Shown here: one piece after another, positions 26,906 through 37,062 of the stretch
Layout: every line of letters starts with the position of its first letter
Numbering within the stretch: the first letter of the stretch is position 1
Assembly: GCA_010435995.1 (NCBI GenBank)
Contig: JAAGNR010000016.1
Location: forward strand, 1-52,680
Source of the DNA: Ferrovum sp.
GTDB taxonomy: Bacteria > Pseudomonadota > Gammaproteobacteria > Burkholderiales > Ferrovaceae
Length of the DNA: 52,680 bases
Direction: 5' to 3'
The notes under the pieces: model-generated
The model's database searches: none
Told to the model about the DNA's origin: nothing
Seen by the model: only the letters and a program-made list of their open reading frames with translations
Position numbers and translations under genes: made by a program

Positions 26906-28350
26906 CTTCTTTGGCGCACAAGGACTCCCTGGATTCATTGCGATTGAAGGTCCTGTCGATTGTCGGTACCTCTGGATTGGTTGACGATCCTCTATCGGTG
27001 TCCGCACACAATACCGACTGGCGCGGTCGTTACCATGGATCAGCCCCGTGGGGGGTGCAACCCGCTACTACTGAAGAAGTGATTCGGGTGGTCAAAGCCT
27101 GTGCCGCGGCCGGGGTTCATATCGTACCCCAAGGGGGAAATACCAGCCAATGCGGCGCAGCCACCCCTCGGTCTACGGGAGAAATTTTTTTGAGTCTGTC
27201 CCGAATGAACCGGATTCATGACATCGATCACGCCAATGCAACCCTGACCTGTGATTCTGGTGTCATTCTGGCAAACATTCAGAGCGCGGCCAAAGCCGCC
27301 GGATTTTTATTTCCCTTGAGCCTGGCTTCCGAGGGAACTGCGCAAATTGGTGGTGTCATTTCCACCAATGCCGGGGGAACTGCCGTTTTGCGCTATGGCA
27401 ACATGCGCGCGTTGGTCCTGGGTATGGAAGTGGTTCTGGCGGATGGTCGCTGCTGGAATGGCTTGCACGGTTTGCGCAAGGATAATACGGGCTATGATCT
27501 CAAACAGTGGTTCATCGGTGCAGAGGGCACTCTGGGGATCATTACCCGTGCCGTGTTGCGATTGTTTCCCTTGCCGCGTCAGCGGGTGACAGCCTGGCTG
27601 GAGGTGACTGACCCCGCCGCCGCCGTCGCCCTGCTGCGCCACTTATATCGTGATTGCGGTGACCGGATCAGCGGCTTCGAACTCGTCTCCCAGACCGCTT
27701 TGGCCCTTGTGGTTCAACATCTGCCCCAGTGTCGCCCTCCCCTTGGAAAAATTTCACCCTGGTCGATTTTGCTGGAACTGGAAGAATCTGAGGCTCAGGC
27801 CCCCCTACAGGTTATGGTGGAAAACTCCCTGCACAAGGCCAGTGCCGAATCCTGGGTGACGGATGGCGTGATTGCTCATAACGAACAACAGGCCAGTGAA
27901 TTTTGGGGATTGCGCGAATTGATTTCAGAAGCGCAAAAACGGGAAGGCATCAGCATCAAACATGACATCAGCGTCCCTGTGAGCCGTATCCCGGAATTCA
28001 TTGAACGGGCAAGCGCGCAGTTGGAGCAGGCTTTCCCTGGGCTACGGATCGTGTGCTTTGGACATGTAGGTGATGGCAATCTGCACTATAACCTGTCTTA
28101 TGCCAACTCCCTCAAAAATGCTGAATTCATTCCCCAAACGGCTTTGGTCAATCGAATCGTTCACGATGTCGTGGCCCAACTGCAGGGCAGTATCAGCGCC
28201 GAACACGGCATCGGTCAACTCAAGGTCAAAGAATTGCAACGCTATAAGGATCCCGTGGGATTGGCATTGATGAGACAAATCAAGCAAACCCTGGACCCCA
28301 CTGGCCTATTCAATCCAGGCAAGGTTCTCGACCCGGACTACCTAACCTAG
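26902..28350 (+). CDS. FAD-binding oxidoreductase (GlcD / D-lactate / D-2-hydroxyglutarate dehydrogenase-like)
   Basis: 482 residues from GTG 26902, preferred because AAGGAG stands five bases upstream and GTGA overlaps the nadE stop; the frame could extend to 26860. The FAD_binding_4 (PCMH) domain at about 40-215 carries [15 protein letters not shown] and [20 protein letters not shown]. The C-terminal FAD-linked oxidase domain carries [11 protein letters not shown], the metal-binding [11 protein letters not shown] and EHGIGQLK, and ends with [13 protein letters not shown]. Family members oxidise D-2-hydroxy acids (D-lactate, glycolate, D-2-hydroxyglutarate) with FAD; which one is not decidable. 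No separate Fe-S partner (GlcF) follows. The last 9 bp overlap the 3' end of uvrB. Confidence 0.85.
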   Translation: MTSLAHKDSLDSLRLKVLSIVGTSGLVDDPLSVSAHNTDWRGRYHGSAPWGVQPATTEEVIRVVKACAAAGVHIVPQGGNTSQCGAATPRSTGEIFLSLSRMNRIHDIDHANATLTCDSGVILANIQSAAKAAGFLFPLSLASEGTAQIGGVISTNAGGTAVLRYGNMRALVLGMEVVLADGRCWNGLHGLRKDNTGYDLKQWFIGAEGTLGIITRAVLRLFPLPRQRVTAWLEVTDPAAAVALLRHLYRDCGDRISGFELVSQTALALVVQHLPQCRPPLGKISPWSILLELEESEAQAPLQVMVENSLHKASAESWVTDGVIAHNEQQASEFWGLRELISEAQKREGISIKHDISVPVSRIPEFIERASAQLEQAFPGLRIVCFGHVGDGNLHYNLSYANSLKNAEFIPQTALVNRIVHDVVAQLQGSISAEHGIGQLKVKELQRYKDPVGLALMRQIKQTLDPTGLFNPGKVLDPDYLT

Positions 28351-30357
28351 GGCCAACCAACGCATTTGTAGCCCCTTGATCTGGTCACGTAGCCCAGCCG
28401 CACGCTCAAACTCCAGTTGGCGCGCAGCCTCACGCATGTCTTTTTCCAACTTCTGCAGCAAGGCTTCCCGTTGCTTGGTGGACATATGGGCAGTGTCGGG
28501 TTCAGCCACCTTCAGAAATGCTTTGCCCGAGGGCTCGGGAGCATAGATTCCTTCCAGGATGTCGACGATGGGCTTGGACACCCCCCGAGGCTGAATGCCA
28601 TGGGCCAGGTTATGGGCCATCTGCAGCGTCCGACGACGTTCGCATTCGCCGAGGGCAGAACGCATGGAATCGGTGAGACGATCGGCGTAAAGTATAGCCC
28701 TACCCTCTAGGTGGCGCGCGGCCCGTCCAATGGTCTGAATCAGCGAACGTTCGGACCGCAGAAAGCCCTCTTTGTCGGCATCCAGAATGGCCACCAGGGC
28801 AACCTCAGGGATATCCAACCCTTCGCGCAACAGATTGATCCCCACCAGCACATCGAAGGTGCCGTGACGGAGGTCACGAATGATTTCCACCCGTTCCACC
28901 GTGTCGATGTCCGAGTGCAGATAACGCACCTTGATCCCTTGCTCGGACAGAAAGTCGGTTAAATCCTCGGCCATTCGCTTCGTCAGGGTGGTCACCAGAA
29001 CCCGTTGATGCAAGGTCACACACAGATGAATTTCACCGAGAAGGTCATCCACCTGAGTGCGCGCGGGTCGCACGTCCACCGGTGGATCCACCAGACCTGT
29101 GGGTCGAATGATCTGCTCCACCACCTGCCCCGCATGATTTTTCTCATAGGTGGACGGCGTTGCCGAAACAAAAATGGTTTGCGGCATGAGTCGCTCAAAT
29201 TCATCAAAACGCAAAGGACGATTGTCCAAAGCAGAAGGCAGACGAAAACCATAGTTGACGAGGTTTTCCTTGCGCGCCCGATCTCCCTTATACATCCCTC
29301 CAATTTGGGGGACCGTGGCATGGGACTCATCGATGAACATGAGGGCATCAGCGGGGAGATATTCGATTAAGGTCGGCGGGGGGTTCCCTGCCTCACGCGC
29401 CGACAGATGGCGCGAATAGTTTTCAATCCCTTTACAAAAACCGATGGTTTGCAACAATTCCAGGTCGTAACGAGTGCGTTGTTCGATGCGTTGTAATTCC
29501 ACCAGTCGCTGTTCCTGGGAATAGTAAGCGATTCGTTGAGTCAACTCAACTTTGATGGACTCGATGGCGCGCAATACGGTTTCGCGCGGGGTCACATAAT
29601 GGCTTGAGGGAAATACTGTGAAACGCCCCAGGCGTTGTTGTACCCTCCCTGTCAACGGATCAAACAGTGCCAGATGTTCCACCGTATCATCGAACAAGGT
29701 CACCCGCAGAGCGGAATCACTGTTTTCGGCCGGAAAAATGTCAATCACATCACCACGAACGCGAAACACCCCACGTTTGAACTCTAACTCATTGCGGGTA
29801 TATTGCATGGTCGTCAAACGTGTCACTATGGCTCGTTGATCCAATGCCTCACCTTCCCGCAAATGCAGAATCATCTGGTGATAATCGGCCAACTCGCCGA
29901 TCCCGTAGATGGCGGAGACCGTAGCCACAATGATGCAGTCCCGTCGTTCCAGCAAGGATTTGGTGGCCGACAGGCGCATCTGCTCGATGGTTTCGTTGAT
30001 GCTCGAATCTTTCTCGATATACAGATCCCGGGAAGGCACATAGGCTTCCGGTTGGTAATAATCATAATAGGAAACAAAATATTCCACGGCATTTTCTGGG
30101 AAAAAGCCGCGAAACTCGGCATACAATTGGGCTGCGAGGGTTTTATTATGGGCCATGACAATGGCTGGTCGCCCCAAGCGAGCGATTACTTGAGCCATGG
30201 TGAAAGTCTTCCCAGAGCCCGTCACTCCCAGCAAAGTCTGGTACTGCAAGCCATTTTCCACCCCTTCCACTAGGCTCTCTAGCGCTTGGGGTTGATCCCC
30301 CGCCGGTTCAAATGGTTGGTCAAGACGATAAGGACTGTTTGGAAATGTGATAATCAC
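28342..30357 (-). CDS. uvrB: Excinuclease ABC subunit B
   Basis: The 671-residue protein is full length for UvrB, the damage-verifying helicase-like subunit of nucleotide excision repair. Visible marks: Walker [15 protein letters not shown], beta-hairpin [19 protein letters not shown]-type text at [47 protein letters not shown], and a C-terminal UVR motif ([24 protein letters not shown]). The start is GTG 30357 with no good ribosome-binding site, so translation initiation may be weak or the start slightly different. It is divergent from the aminotransferase gene across 56 bp; I saw no CTGT-N8-ACAG LexA box there. Confidence 0.95.
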   Translation of the reverse strand: MIITFPNSPYRLDQPFEPAGDQPQALESLVEGVENGLQYQTLLGVTGSGKTFTMAQVIARLGRPAIVMAHNKTLAAQLYAEFRGFFPENAVEYFVSYYDYYQPEAYVPSRDLYIEKDSSINETIEQMRLSATKSLLERRDCIIVATVSAIYGIGELADYHQMILHLREGEALDQRAIVTRLTTMQYTRNELEFKRGVFRVRGDVIDIFPAENSDSALRVTLFDDTVEHLALFDPLTGRVQQRLGRFTVFPSSHYVTPRETVLRAIESIKVELTQRIAYYSQEQRLVELQRIEQRTRYDLELLQTIGFCKGIENYSRHLSAREAGNPPPTLIEYLPADALMFIDESHATVPQIGGMYKGDRARKENLVNYGFRLPSALDNRPLRFDEFERLMPQTIFVSATPSTYEKNHAGQVVEQIIRPTGLVDPPVDVRPARTQVDDLLGEIHLCVTLHQRVLVTTLTKRMAEDLTDFLSEQGIKVRYLHSDIDTVERVEIIRDLRHGTFDVLVGINLLREGLDIPEVALVAILDADKEGFLRSERSLIQTIGRAARHLEGRAILYADRLTDSMRSALGECERRRTLQMAHNLAHGIQPRGVSKPIVDILEGIYAPEPSGKAFLKVAEPDTAHMSTKQREALLQKLEKDMREAARQLEFERAAGLRDQIKGLQMRWLALG

Positions 30358-30413
30358 TGTTAAAATACCCGTTTGATCTTACAAAAGTAACGCTGAACCT
30401 AAGGCAACCTACA

Positions 30414-31655
30414 ATGGACACTTTACACTCTCCCACCCCGACCATGAAAGAATCCTCGTTCCTCCGGACGTTGCCCCTTGCCCCTAAAGACCCGATTTTG
30501 GGGGTCACGGAAGCATTTCAGGCCGATCCCAATGGGCGCAAGGTCAATCTGGGAGTGGGTGTCTATACCGATGGCCAGGGACGATTACCTCTGCTGCACT
30601 GCGTAGCTCAGGCCGAAGACCGACTCAATCAGTTGAAATCGGCGCGCGGGTATTTGCCCATCGATGGCCTGAACCGTTATAACCTTGCAGTTCAGAAATT
30701 GGTTTTCGGCAGCCACTCTCCAGCCCTGCAGTCCGGACGCCTAGTCACTGCCCAGTCCTTGGGAGGGACCGGAGGCCTCAAGTTGGGAGCAGACTTTTTA
30801 CGTCGTTTTCACCCCGAGAGCGAAGTCTGGATTTCCGATCCCAGTTGGGAAAATCATCGGGCGCTGTTCGAAGCTGCAGGTTTCACCGTTAAAACCTACC
30901 CCTATTACGATCCTGAAACCCATGGACTCGACTTTGCCGGCCTGTTACATACTTTAGAACAGGCCCCGAGCGGGACCATCGTGGTGTTACACGCTTGCTG
31001 TCATAACCCCAGTGGCGTCGATATGAGACCCGAACAGTGGGCCGATGTGCGAGAACTTGTCGCCGATCGGGGCCTTATCCCTTTTCTGGATCTGGCCTAT
31101 CAGGGTTTCGCCCAGGGAACCGAAGCCGATGCGGCAGCGGTACGCGAATTTGCTGAAATGGATATTCCCGTCCTGGTCGCCAATTCCTTCTCCAAATCCT
31201 TTTCCTTGTATGGCGAGCGCGTGGGGGCACTGACCGTGGTCTGTCATGATCGGGATGAGGCGCTACGGGTGCAATCTCAACTGCGCCGCGTGATCCGGAC
31301 CAATTATTCCAACCCACCCAGCCACGGAGCATTGATCGTCGCCACCGTCCTCGAGGACGAAACACTGACAGCGCTGTGGGAAGATGAACTGGGCGCCATG
31401 CGCCTGCGCATCAAAACCATGCGTCACGCTCTGGTGGAGCAGCTCAAATCACGTCTGCCCGAGGATGATTTCAGTTTTGTCGCGGAACAACAGGGAATGT
31501 TCTCGTTTTCCGGCCTCACGCTGGCACAAGTCCACCGGTTACGTCAGGAATTTTCCATATACGCCGTTGACTCCGGGAGAATTTGCGTTGCCGCTCTGAA
31601 TGATCAAAACCTTTCTGCTGTCGTCGAGGCCATTGCCTGCGTCGTGCGGACGTAG
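30414..31655 (+). CDS. Class I aspartate/aromatic amino-acid aminotransferase
   Basis: The 413-residue PLP enzyme is of the AspC/TyrB (AAT subgroup Ia) type. Start ATG 30414 follows TAAGG by nine bases; a second Met at 30444 opens the conserved part. Marks include DPILGVTEAFQADPNGRKVNLGVGVY near the N-terminus, the HNPSGVDMRPEQW motif, the PLP-Lys segment NSFSKSFSLYGERVGAL and the substrate-carboxylate Arg in ...TNYSNPPSHG and SGRICVA. It exchanges amino groups between 2-oxoglutarate and aspartate or aromatic amino acids in the cytoplasm; AspC and TyrB cannot be separated by eye. An MFS transporter gene starts two bases after its stop, so the two are likely co-transcribed. Confidence 0.88.
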   Translation: MDTLHSPTPTMKESSFLRTLPLAPKDPILGVTEAFQADPNGRKVNLGVGVYTDGQGRLPLLHCVAQAEDRLNQLKSARGYLPIDGLNRYNLAVQKLVFGSHSPALQSGRLVTAQSLGGTGGLKLGADFLRRFHPESEVWISDPSWENHRALFEAAGFTVKTYPYYDPETHGLDFAGLLHTLEQAPSGTIVVLHACCHNPSGVDMRPEQWADVRELVADRGLIPFLDLAYQGFAQGTEADAAAVREFAEMDIPVLVANSFSKSFSLYGERVGALTVVCHDRDEALRVQSQLRRVIRTNYSNPPSHGALIVATVLEDETLTALWEDELGAMRLRIKTMRHALVEQLKSRLPEDDFSFVAEQQGMFSFSGLTLAQVHRLRQEFSIYAVDSGRICVAALNDQNLSAVVEAIACVVRT

Positions 31656-31657
31656 TC

Positions 31658-32965
31658 ATGGGGACTTCTACAGCCGGAATTTCCGCGAACTCGTCGGTAC
31701 GGGTTCTGATTGCCAGTTTGGCGGGCACCACCATCGAGTTTTTTGATTTTTATATTTATGCCACAGCGGCGGTGCTGGTATTTCCCAAACTGTTTTTCCC
31801 GTCCTCAAATCCGACTTCAGCCATTCTGGAGTCATTTGCCACCTTTGCTCTGGCTTTTTTTGCCCGCCCTGTGGGTGCGGTCCTGTTCGGCCACTTTGGT
31901 GACCGGGTGGGGCGGAAGGCGACACTGGTGGCTTCTCTCATGACCATGGGGCCGTCTACCGTCGCCATCGGTCTCTTGCCCACCTATCAATCCATCGGTA
32001 TTGCCGCCCCACTCCTATTGGCATTGTTTCGCTTTGGTCAAGGTTTGGGACTGGGTGGCGAATGGGGAGGCGCCGTATTACTGGCGACAGAGAATGCCCC
32101 TGCTGGAAAAAAATCATGGTATGGCATGTTTCCTCAGTTGGGGGCACCCCTGGGGTTTTTGTTGTCGAGCAGCATCTTTCTGGCCCTTGGTAAGGGACTT
32201 CCTGAAGCCGATTTCCTCTCCTACGGCTGGCGTATTCCCTTCATTGCCAGTGCCCTCCTGGTATGGATCGGTTTGTACGTACGCTTAAAACTGACGGAAA
32301 CCCCTGCTTTTCTAGAGGTAATGAATAAGCAGGAACGTGTACCCCTGCCCATGATGACCGTGTTTACCGAACATGGCTGGGCCTTGTTTCTGGGAACGCT
32401 GATCGCTTTGACCACCTTTGTGCTATTTTATTTGATGACGGTGTTCACCCTCAGTTGGGGAACGACTGCTTTGCATTATCCCCGAGCCAGTTTTCTCTTG
32501 GCCCAGATGATTGCCATCTTCTTTTTTGCCTTGGGCATTCCCCTTTCCGCACGCCTGGCGGATCATTATGGTCGTTGGCCGATACTTCTTTTGGTGACTG
32601 CGGGAATATTTCTTTTCGGTCTGGTCTTTGCTCCCCTCTTCAGCGCCGGAAACTGGAACGCTACGGTGGGCTTTCTGGCACTGGGGTTGTTCTTCATGGG
32701 GCTCACCTACGGGCCCCTGGGCACTACCCTGGCGGAAATCTTTCCCGCACCCGTGCGCTATACGGGAGCCTCCCTGTCTTTTACGCTGGCAGGCATTCTG
32801 GGTGCGTCTCTGGCCCCCTACATTGCCACCACTCTAGCGAAAGGGTATGGCTTGCCTTTCGTGGGATATTATCTCTCCGGCGCTGCTGCCATTACTTTTC
32901 TAGCCCTTTTGGCCGCCCGCACTCTAATGCGGCGCGCACTCATAATCCATTATGATCATTCTTAA
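31658..32965 (+). CDS. MFS transporter, metabolite:H+ symporter (MHS) family
   Basis: The 435-residue inner-membrane protein has about 12 hydrophobic helices. The N-terminal VLIASLAGTTIEFFDFYIYATAA and the loop 2-3 motif GHFGDRVGRKATL are hallmarks of the MHS branch (KgtP, ShiA, ProP), as is RFGQGLGLGGEWGGAVLLATEN in helix 5. Members import dicarboxylates, shikimate, proline/betaine and similar small organic ions with protons. The preceding aminotransferase might suggest an amino-acid or keto-acid substrate, but that is guesswork. Its 3' end overlaps the ABC-F gene by 14 bp. Confidence 0.87.
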   Translation: MGTSTAGISANSSVRVLIASLAGTTIEFFDFYIYATAAVLVFPKLFFPSSNPTSAILESFATFALAFFARPVGAVLFGHFGDRVGRKATLVASLMTMGPSTVAIGLLPTYQSIGIAAPLLLALFRFGQGLGLGGEWGGAVLLATENAPAGKKSWYGMFPQLGAPLGFLLSSSIFLALGKGLPEADFLSYGWRIPFIASALLVWIGLYVRLKLTETPAFLEVMNKQERVPLPMMTVFTEHGWALFLGTLIALTTFVLFYLMTVFTLSWGTTALHYPRASFLLAQMIAIFFFALGIPLSARLADHYGRWPILLLVTAGIFLFGLVFAPLFSAGNWNATVGFLALGLFFMGLTYGPLGTTLAEIFPAPVRYTGASLSFTLAGILGASLAPYIATTLAKGYGLPFVGYYLSGAAAITFLALLAARTLMRRALIIHYDHS

Positions 32966-34604
32966 AAATCTTTCTCTGCGGCGTGGCGCCAAAGTCATCC
33001 TCGATAAAACCTCCGTTACCCTCAATCCTGGGGAACGGGTCGGTTTGGTGGGACGAAATGGAGCCGGTAAATCCACCTTATTTCGATTGCTCGATGGGTC
33101 CCTGAAGGAGGACGGAGGAGACTGGTCCATGCCGCGCAGTTGGCGTTTGGCCCAGGTAGCTCAGGACATGCCGGAAACAGATGAAACGGCAACCCGCTTT
33201 GTAGTCAATGGCGATACCCGACTGGTGGCCGCCCAGACTGAGGTGGATGACGCAGAAGCCAGTGGCGATGGTATGCGCATGGCCCACGCCTATATGGCGT
33301 TGCAAGAAGCGGATGCCCATACCGCCGACTCCCGCGCGCAAACACTGATCTTGGGATTGGGGTTTCGGGTCGAGGAGCTGGATGCCCCCGTGAACAGTTT
33401 TTCCGGGGGGTGGCGCATGCGTCTACAACTGGCCCGGGCCCTGATGTGTCCCTCTGATCTGTTGCTGCTCGATGAACCCACCAATCACCTGGATCTGGAT
33501 GCGCTGGTATGGCTTGAAGCCTGGCTCCAGCGTTATGATGGAACACTGCTGGTGATCAGCCATGACCGGGATTTTCTCGATGCCATCACCACTGTAACTC
33601 TGCACCTTTCGGGTATGCAGTTGACTCGATACGGCGGCAATTACAGTGCTTTTGAAGATATGCGCTCGGAAAAACTCTTGCTGCAAATGACGGCTCATCA
33701 AAAGCAGCAGGACAAGATTGAACACCTGCAGAAATTTATTGACCGTTTCAAGGCCAAAGCCAGTAAAGCCAAGCAGGCCCAAAGCCGAGTCAAGGCTCTG
33801 GAACGGATGGAACGTATCGCTCCCGTACTGACAGAAGCGGAATTTACCTTCGAGTTTCAGGAACCGGTCAATTTGCCCAATCCCATGCTCAGTTTGCGCA
33901 AGGTGACCATCGGATATCCGCCCCCTTCTGAGGCGCCACCCGGTACTCCCTCCCTCCCCATCGTGCGCAATATCAACCATTCGGTTCAGGCCGGACAGCG
34001 CATCGGGATTCTAGGCGCCAATGGCCAAGGAAAATCTACCCTGATCAAGACGTTGGTAGGCGTGCTGCCACCCCTGGGGGGTGAAATGACCCAGGGAAAG
34101 GGACTGACCTTAGGCTACTTTGCCCAGCAGGAACTGGACGTACTGAGCCCCGAGGATACGCCCCTGGAACACATGATTCGTCTGGCCAAGACGGCCATCG
34201 CCCAGGGTAAGGGGGGGTGGGTTCAAGGACGCGAACAGGATTTGCGCAGTTATCTGGGATACTTCAATTTCACCGGAGATATGATCAAACAATCCGTGGG
34301 CACCATGAGTGGCGGTGAAAAAGCCCGTCTGGTGTTGGCTATGATCGTCTGGCAACGGCCCAATCTGCTGTTGCTGGATGAGCCTACCAATCACTTGGAT
34401 TTGTCTACCCGTGAAGCCTTGAGCGTCGCCCTGAACGAATTTGAAGGCACTGTCCTGCTGGTCAGTCATGATCGCGCCCTGCTACGCGCTGTATGCGATG
34501 AATTCTGGCTGGTTTCTCGGGGAGGCGTGAGCGATTTCGAAGGCGATCTGGACGATTACCAGCGTTATTTGCTGGAAGAAGCGAAACGCAGTCGCAACAC
34601 CTGA
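32952..34604 (+). CDS. ABC-F family ATPase, YheS-like
   Basis: The 550-residue tandem ABC protein has no membrane helices. Domain 1: [32 protein letters not shown]. Domain 2: [32 protein letters not shown]. The FSGGWRMR signature and start MIILKNLSLRRGAKVIL are typical of YheS/Uup-type ABC-F factors that act on the ribosome. E. coli YheS is about 637 residues; this one ends soon after domain 2 (RYLLEEAKRSRNT) and so lacks the C-terminal extension. Between the ABC domains lies the arm/linker helix QQDKIEHLQKFIDRFKAK. It is the second ABC-F gene in the window and is followed after three bases by folA. Confidence 0.85.
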   Translation: MIILKNLSLRRGAKVILDKTSVTLNPGERVGLVGRNGAGKSTLFRLLDGSLKEDGGDWSMPRSWRLAQVAQDMPETDETATRFVVNGDTRLVAAQTEVDDAEASGDGMRMAHAYMALQEADAHTADSRAQTLILGLGFRVEELDAPVNSFSGGWRMRLQLARALMCPSDLLLLDEPTNHLDLDALVWLEAWLQRYDGTLLVISHDRDFLDAITTVTLHLSGMQLTRYGGNYSAFEDMRSEKLLLQMTAHQKQQDKIEHLQKFIDRFKAKASKAKQAQSRVKALERMERIAPVLTEAEFTFEFQEPVNLPNPMLSLRKVTIGYPPPSEAPPGTPSLPIVRNINHSVQAGQRIGILGANGQGKSTLIKTLVGVLPPLGGEMTQGKGLTLGYFAQQELDVLSPEDTPLEHMIRLAKTAIAQGKGGWVQGREQDLRSYLGYFNFTGDMIKQSVGTMSGGEKARLVLAMIVWQRPNLLLLDEPTNHLDLSTREALSVALNEFEGTVLLVSHDRALLRAVCDEFWLVSRGGVSDFEGDLDDYQRYLLEEAKRSRNT

Positions 34605-34607
34605 CCC

Positions 34608-35147
34608 ATGTTCCCGCGTCTTTCATTCGTCGTGGCTCATACGGTTCCGGATCGGGTGATCGGTCATCAGGGAGTCATGCCCTGGCATCTCCCCGCCGAT
34701 CTGGCCCACTTTCGCCGCATCACCTGGGGACATCCGGTACTCATGGGTCGACGCACTCAGGAATCCATCGGGCGTCCGCTCCCAGGGCGCACCAATCTGG
34801 TGATCAGCCGTAACCCTGATTACGCGCCTGAAGGGGTAGTAGTGTGTTCCTCTCTGGAAGAAATCTGGCGTCAGGTGCCCGATGCCAGTGAAATCTTTGT
34901 CATCGGTGGCGGAACGGTATACGAGATGCTACTGACCCAGGCGACCCGCCTGTATCTCACCTGGATACACGCCACCGTGGAAGGGGACACCTTTTTTCCG
35001 CCCATCGATATGAGCGACTGGCAAGAAGTCTCGCGACAGGAACACCCTGCCGACGAGAAAAACCTCTATGCCCTGACTTTTCTCACCCTCGACAGAATTT
35101 CAGGGTTGGAAAGGGGGGAGCTTCCGGCTCACCAGACGGTTCTGTAA
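34608..35147 (+). CDS. folA: Dihydrofolate reductase
   Basis: The 179-residue enzyme reduces dihydrofolate to tetrahydrofolate with NADPH. Conserved features: IGHQGVMPWHLPADLAHFR with the catalytic Asp (about residue 31), GHPVLMGRRTQESIGRPLPGR for NADPH, FVIGGGTVYEMLL, and the Thr/His-containing WIHATVEGDTFFP. The chromosomal position and full set of motifs suggest the housekeeping enzyme, not a plasmid Dfr. The final 48 bp overlap the 3' end of the convergent phosphofructokinase gene. The C-terminal tail (about 20 residues) beyond the usual 160-residue core is encoded by that overlap. Confidence 0.92.
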   Translation: MFPRLSFVVAHTVPDRVIGHQGVMPWHLPADLAHFRRITWGHPVLMGRRTQESIGRPLPGRTNLVISRNPDYAPEGVVVCSSLEEIWRQVPDASEIFVIGGGTVYEMLLTQATRLYLTWIHATVEGDTFFPPIDMSDWQEVSRQEHPADEKNLYALTFLTLDRISGLERGELPAHQTVL

Positions 35148-36359
35148 AGTCACGTAGTCGGGCAAACCATCACGATAGGGCGGAGTATCCTCTCCCGCGA
35201 TCAGCGGAGCAAGATAGCGACGACAGGCCGGGGTAATCCCATAGCCATCTTCGCGAATAAACTCTCGCGGCACCTTTTTTTCCTGATTCGCCACCGCTTC
35301 CAACGGCACATGACCCACCTTCCATTTGTAAGGCTCATCGCTCACGCGCACGATGACCGGCATCACCGAGTTCTGTCCTTTCAGGGCCAATTGTACCGCC
35401 GCTTTCCCCATGGCATAAGCTTGCTTCACATCGGTTTTCGAAGCAACATGGCGTGCCGCCCGCTGCAGGTAATCGGCCACGGCCCAGTGATATTTGAGCC
35501 CCAACTGGTCGCGCACCAATTGCGCCAGACGTGGGGCAACTCCCCCCAATTGGGCATGACCAAAAGCATCACGCAAGCCACTTTCCGCCAGAAACTTGCC
35601 ATCGGCGGTGCGAATCCCTTCCGACACAGCGACCACACAGTGGCCATGCTGTTCCACGGTGGCTTTCACCCGCGCCAGAAAATCCGCCTCATCAAAGGGA
35701 ATTTCTGGAAACAATAATATATGGGGCGCATCGCCGGTTTTTTCTCCTGCCAAACCGCAGGCGGCCGTTAACCATCCGGCATGGCGTCCCATGACTTCAA
35801 GAATAAATACCTTGGTGGAAGTCTTGGCCATGGATGCTACGTCCAAGGCAGCCTCGCGCACGGAGGTGGCCAGATACTTGGCAGCCGATCCAAAACCTGG
35901 ACAGCAATCCGTCAGGGGCAAATCATTGTCTACGGTTTTCGGAATCCCGATGCAAATCAGGGGATACCCCATCTGCTCCCCCATCTGAGCGACTTTATGG
36001 GCCGTATCCTGGGAATCCCCTCCCCCATTGTAAAAAAAATAGCCGATGTCATGGGCGCGAAAGACTTCAATCAAACGCTGATATTCAGCGCGGTTTTCCG
36101 CCAACCCTTTGAGCTTGTAACGGGCCGAACCGAAGGCCCCCGCTGGGGTATGGCGCAGGGCGCGCAAATTCTCCAGTGGTTCCTGCGCGGTATCGATCAA
36201 GTCTTCATGCAGGGCCCCGAGAATCCCATTGAGCCCGGCATAGACCGTGCCGATTCTCTCGGGATAACGGCGCGCAGTATCGATCACACCCCAAGCACTG
36301 GCATTAATGACCGCAGTCACCCCACCGGATTGAGCATAGAAAGCATTGACTCTGGTCAT
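35100..36359 (-). CDS. Pyrophosphate-dependent 6-phosphofructokinase
   Basis: The 419-residue PfkA-superfamily enzyme interconverts fructose 6-phosphate and fructose 1,6-bisphosphate. Two positions mark donor use: GGGDS at 112-116, where ATP enzymes have GGDGS, and K141 in IPKTVDND, a Lys that goes with pyrophosphate use. Other marks are MGRHAGWL (substrate binding), SEGI and the length near 420. A PPi enzyme is reversible and can serve both glycolysis and gluconeogenesis, suiting an autotroph or C1 organism. A strong site GAGGAG precedes ATG by six bases. It is the last gene of the exbB-to-pfk run, 33 bp after adk; its 3' end overlaps folA. Confidence 0.85.
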   Translation of the reverse strand: MTRVNAFYAQSGGVTAVINASAWGVIDTARRYPERIGTVYAGLNGILGALHEDLIDTAQEPLENLRALRHTPAGAFGSARYKLKGLAENRAEYQRLIEVFRAHDIGYFFYNGGGDSQDTAHKVAQMGEQMGYPLICIGIPKTVDNDLPLTDCCPGFGSAAKYLATSVREAALDVASMAKTSTKVFILEVMGRHAGWLTAACGLAGEKTGDAPHILLFPEIPFDEADFLARVKATVEQHGHCVVAVSEGIRTADGKFLAESGLRDAFGHAQLGGVAPRLAQLVRDQLGLKYHWAVADYLQRAARHVASKTDVKQAYAMGKAAVQLALKGQNSVMPVIVRVSDEPYKWKVGHVPLEAVANQEKKVPREFIREDGYGITPACRRYLAPLIAGEDTPPYRDGLPDYVTLQNRLVSRKLPPFQP

Positions 36360-36392
36360 ATTGTTCTCCTCACGGGATGAGCAGGGGGCTCA

Positions 36393-37046
36393 TCAACCCA
36401 AAACTTGCTGCAATTGCTGGCGTACGGCATCCACAGATTGGGTGCCATCCACCTGTATCAAACGTGGGGCTCCCGTCTCGCCAGAACGGCTCCAAGCCTC
36501 ATAATAAGCCACCAAGGGACGGGTTTGGGCGTGATATACGTCAAGCCGGTTGCGGATAATGGCCTCACGATCATCATCCCGCTGAACCAGGGATTCGCCG
36601 GTGATATCATCCCGGTCCGATACACGGGGAGGACTGTGGCGTACATGGTACACCCTTCCCGATGGCTGATGAATACGGCGCCCCGACAGTCGTTCGATGA
36701 TGTCTTCATCCGGCACCTGAATGTCGATCACCACATCCAGATAAATTTGTGCCTGTTTCAAGGCATCTGCCTGGGGCAAGGTGCGGGGAAATCCATCAAA
36801 AAGAAACCCCCGTTGACAGTCTGCTTCGACAATACGTGCTTGCACCAAGCCGAGGATGATGTCATCAGAAACCAGGCCACCGGATTCCATCACTTTGCGC
36901 GCCGCCATACCGAGAGCGCTGCCCGCCTGTACCGCTGCGCGCAACATGTCACCAGTGGATATCTGGGGAATACCATAATGGTCTCGAATAAACGAGGCTT
37001 GTGTCCCTTTCCCGGCGCCGGGAGCGCCCAATAGCATTATCCGCAT
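36393..37046 (-). CDS. adk: Adenylate kinase
   Basis: The 217-residue enzyme catalyses ATP + AMP = 2 ADP. P-loop [10 protein letters not shown] (residues 7-16), AMP-binding STGDMLRAA and [14 protein letters not shown], and a long LID domain (about 122-160: [14 protein letters not shown]...) without zinc-binding Cys. The final Arg pair stands in [15 protein letters not shown]. Weak site AGGTAG precedes ATG. It lies 16 bp after kdsB and 33 bp before the PPi-phosphofructokinase, in the same direction; adk next to a PPi-dependent kinase is a sensible pairing for phosphate-energy balance. Confidence 0.95.
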   Translation of the reverse strand: MRIMLLGAPGAGKGTQASFIRDHYGIPQISTGDMLRAAVQAGSALGMAARKVMESGGLVSDDIILGLVQARIVEADCQRGFLFDGFPRTLPQADALKQAQIYLDVVIDIQVPDEDIIERLSGRRIHQPSGRVYHVRHSPPRVSDRDDITGESLVQRDDDREAIIRNRLDVYHAQTRPLVAYYEAWSRSGETGAPRLIQVDGTQSVDAVRQQLQQVLG

Positions 37047-37062
37047 AAATTTCTACCTATCG

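Noticed and set aside
30358-30413. LexA (SOS) box before uvrB
   Set aside because: No CTGT-N8-ACAG match; the nearest text CTGT...CCGT fails in the second half.
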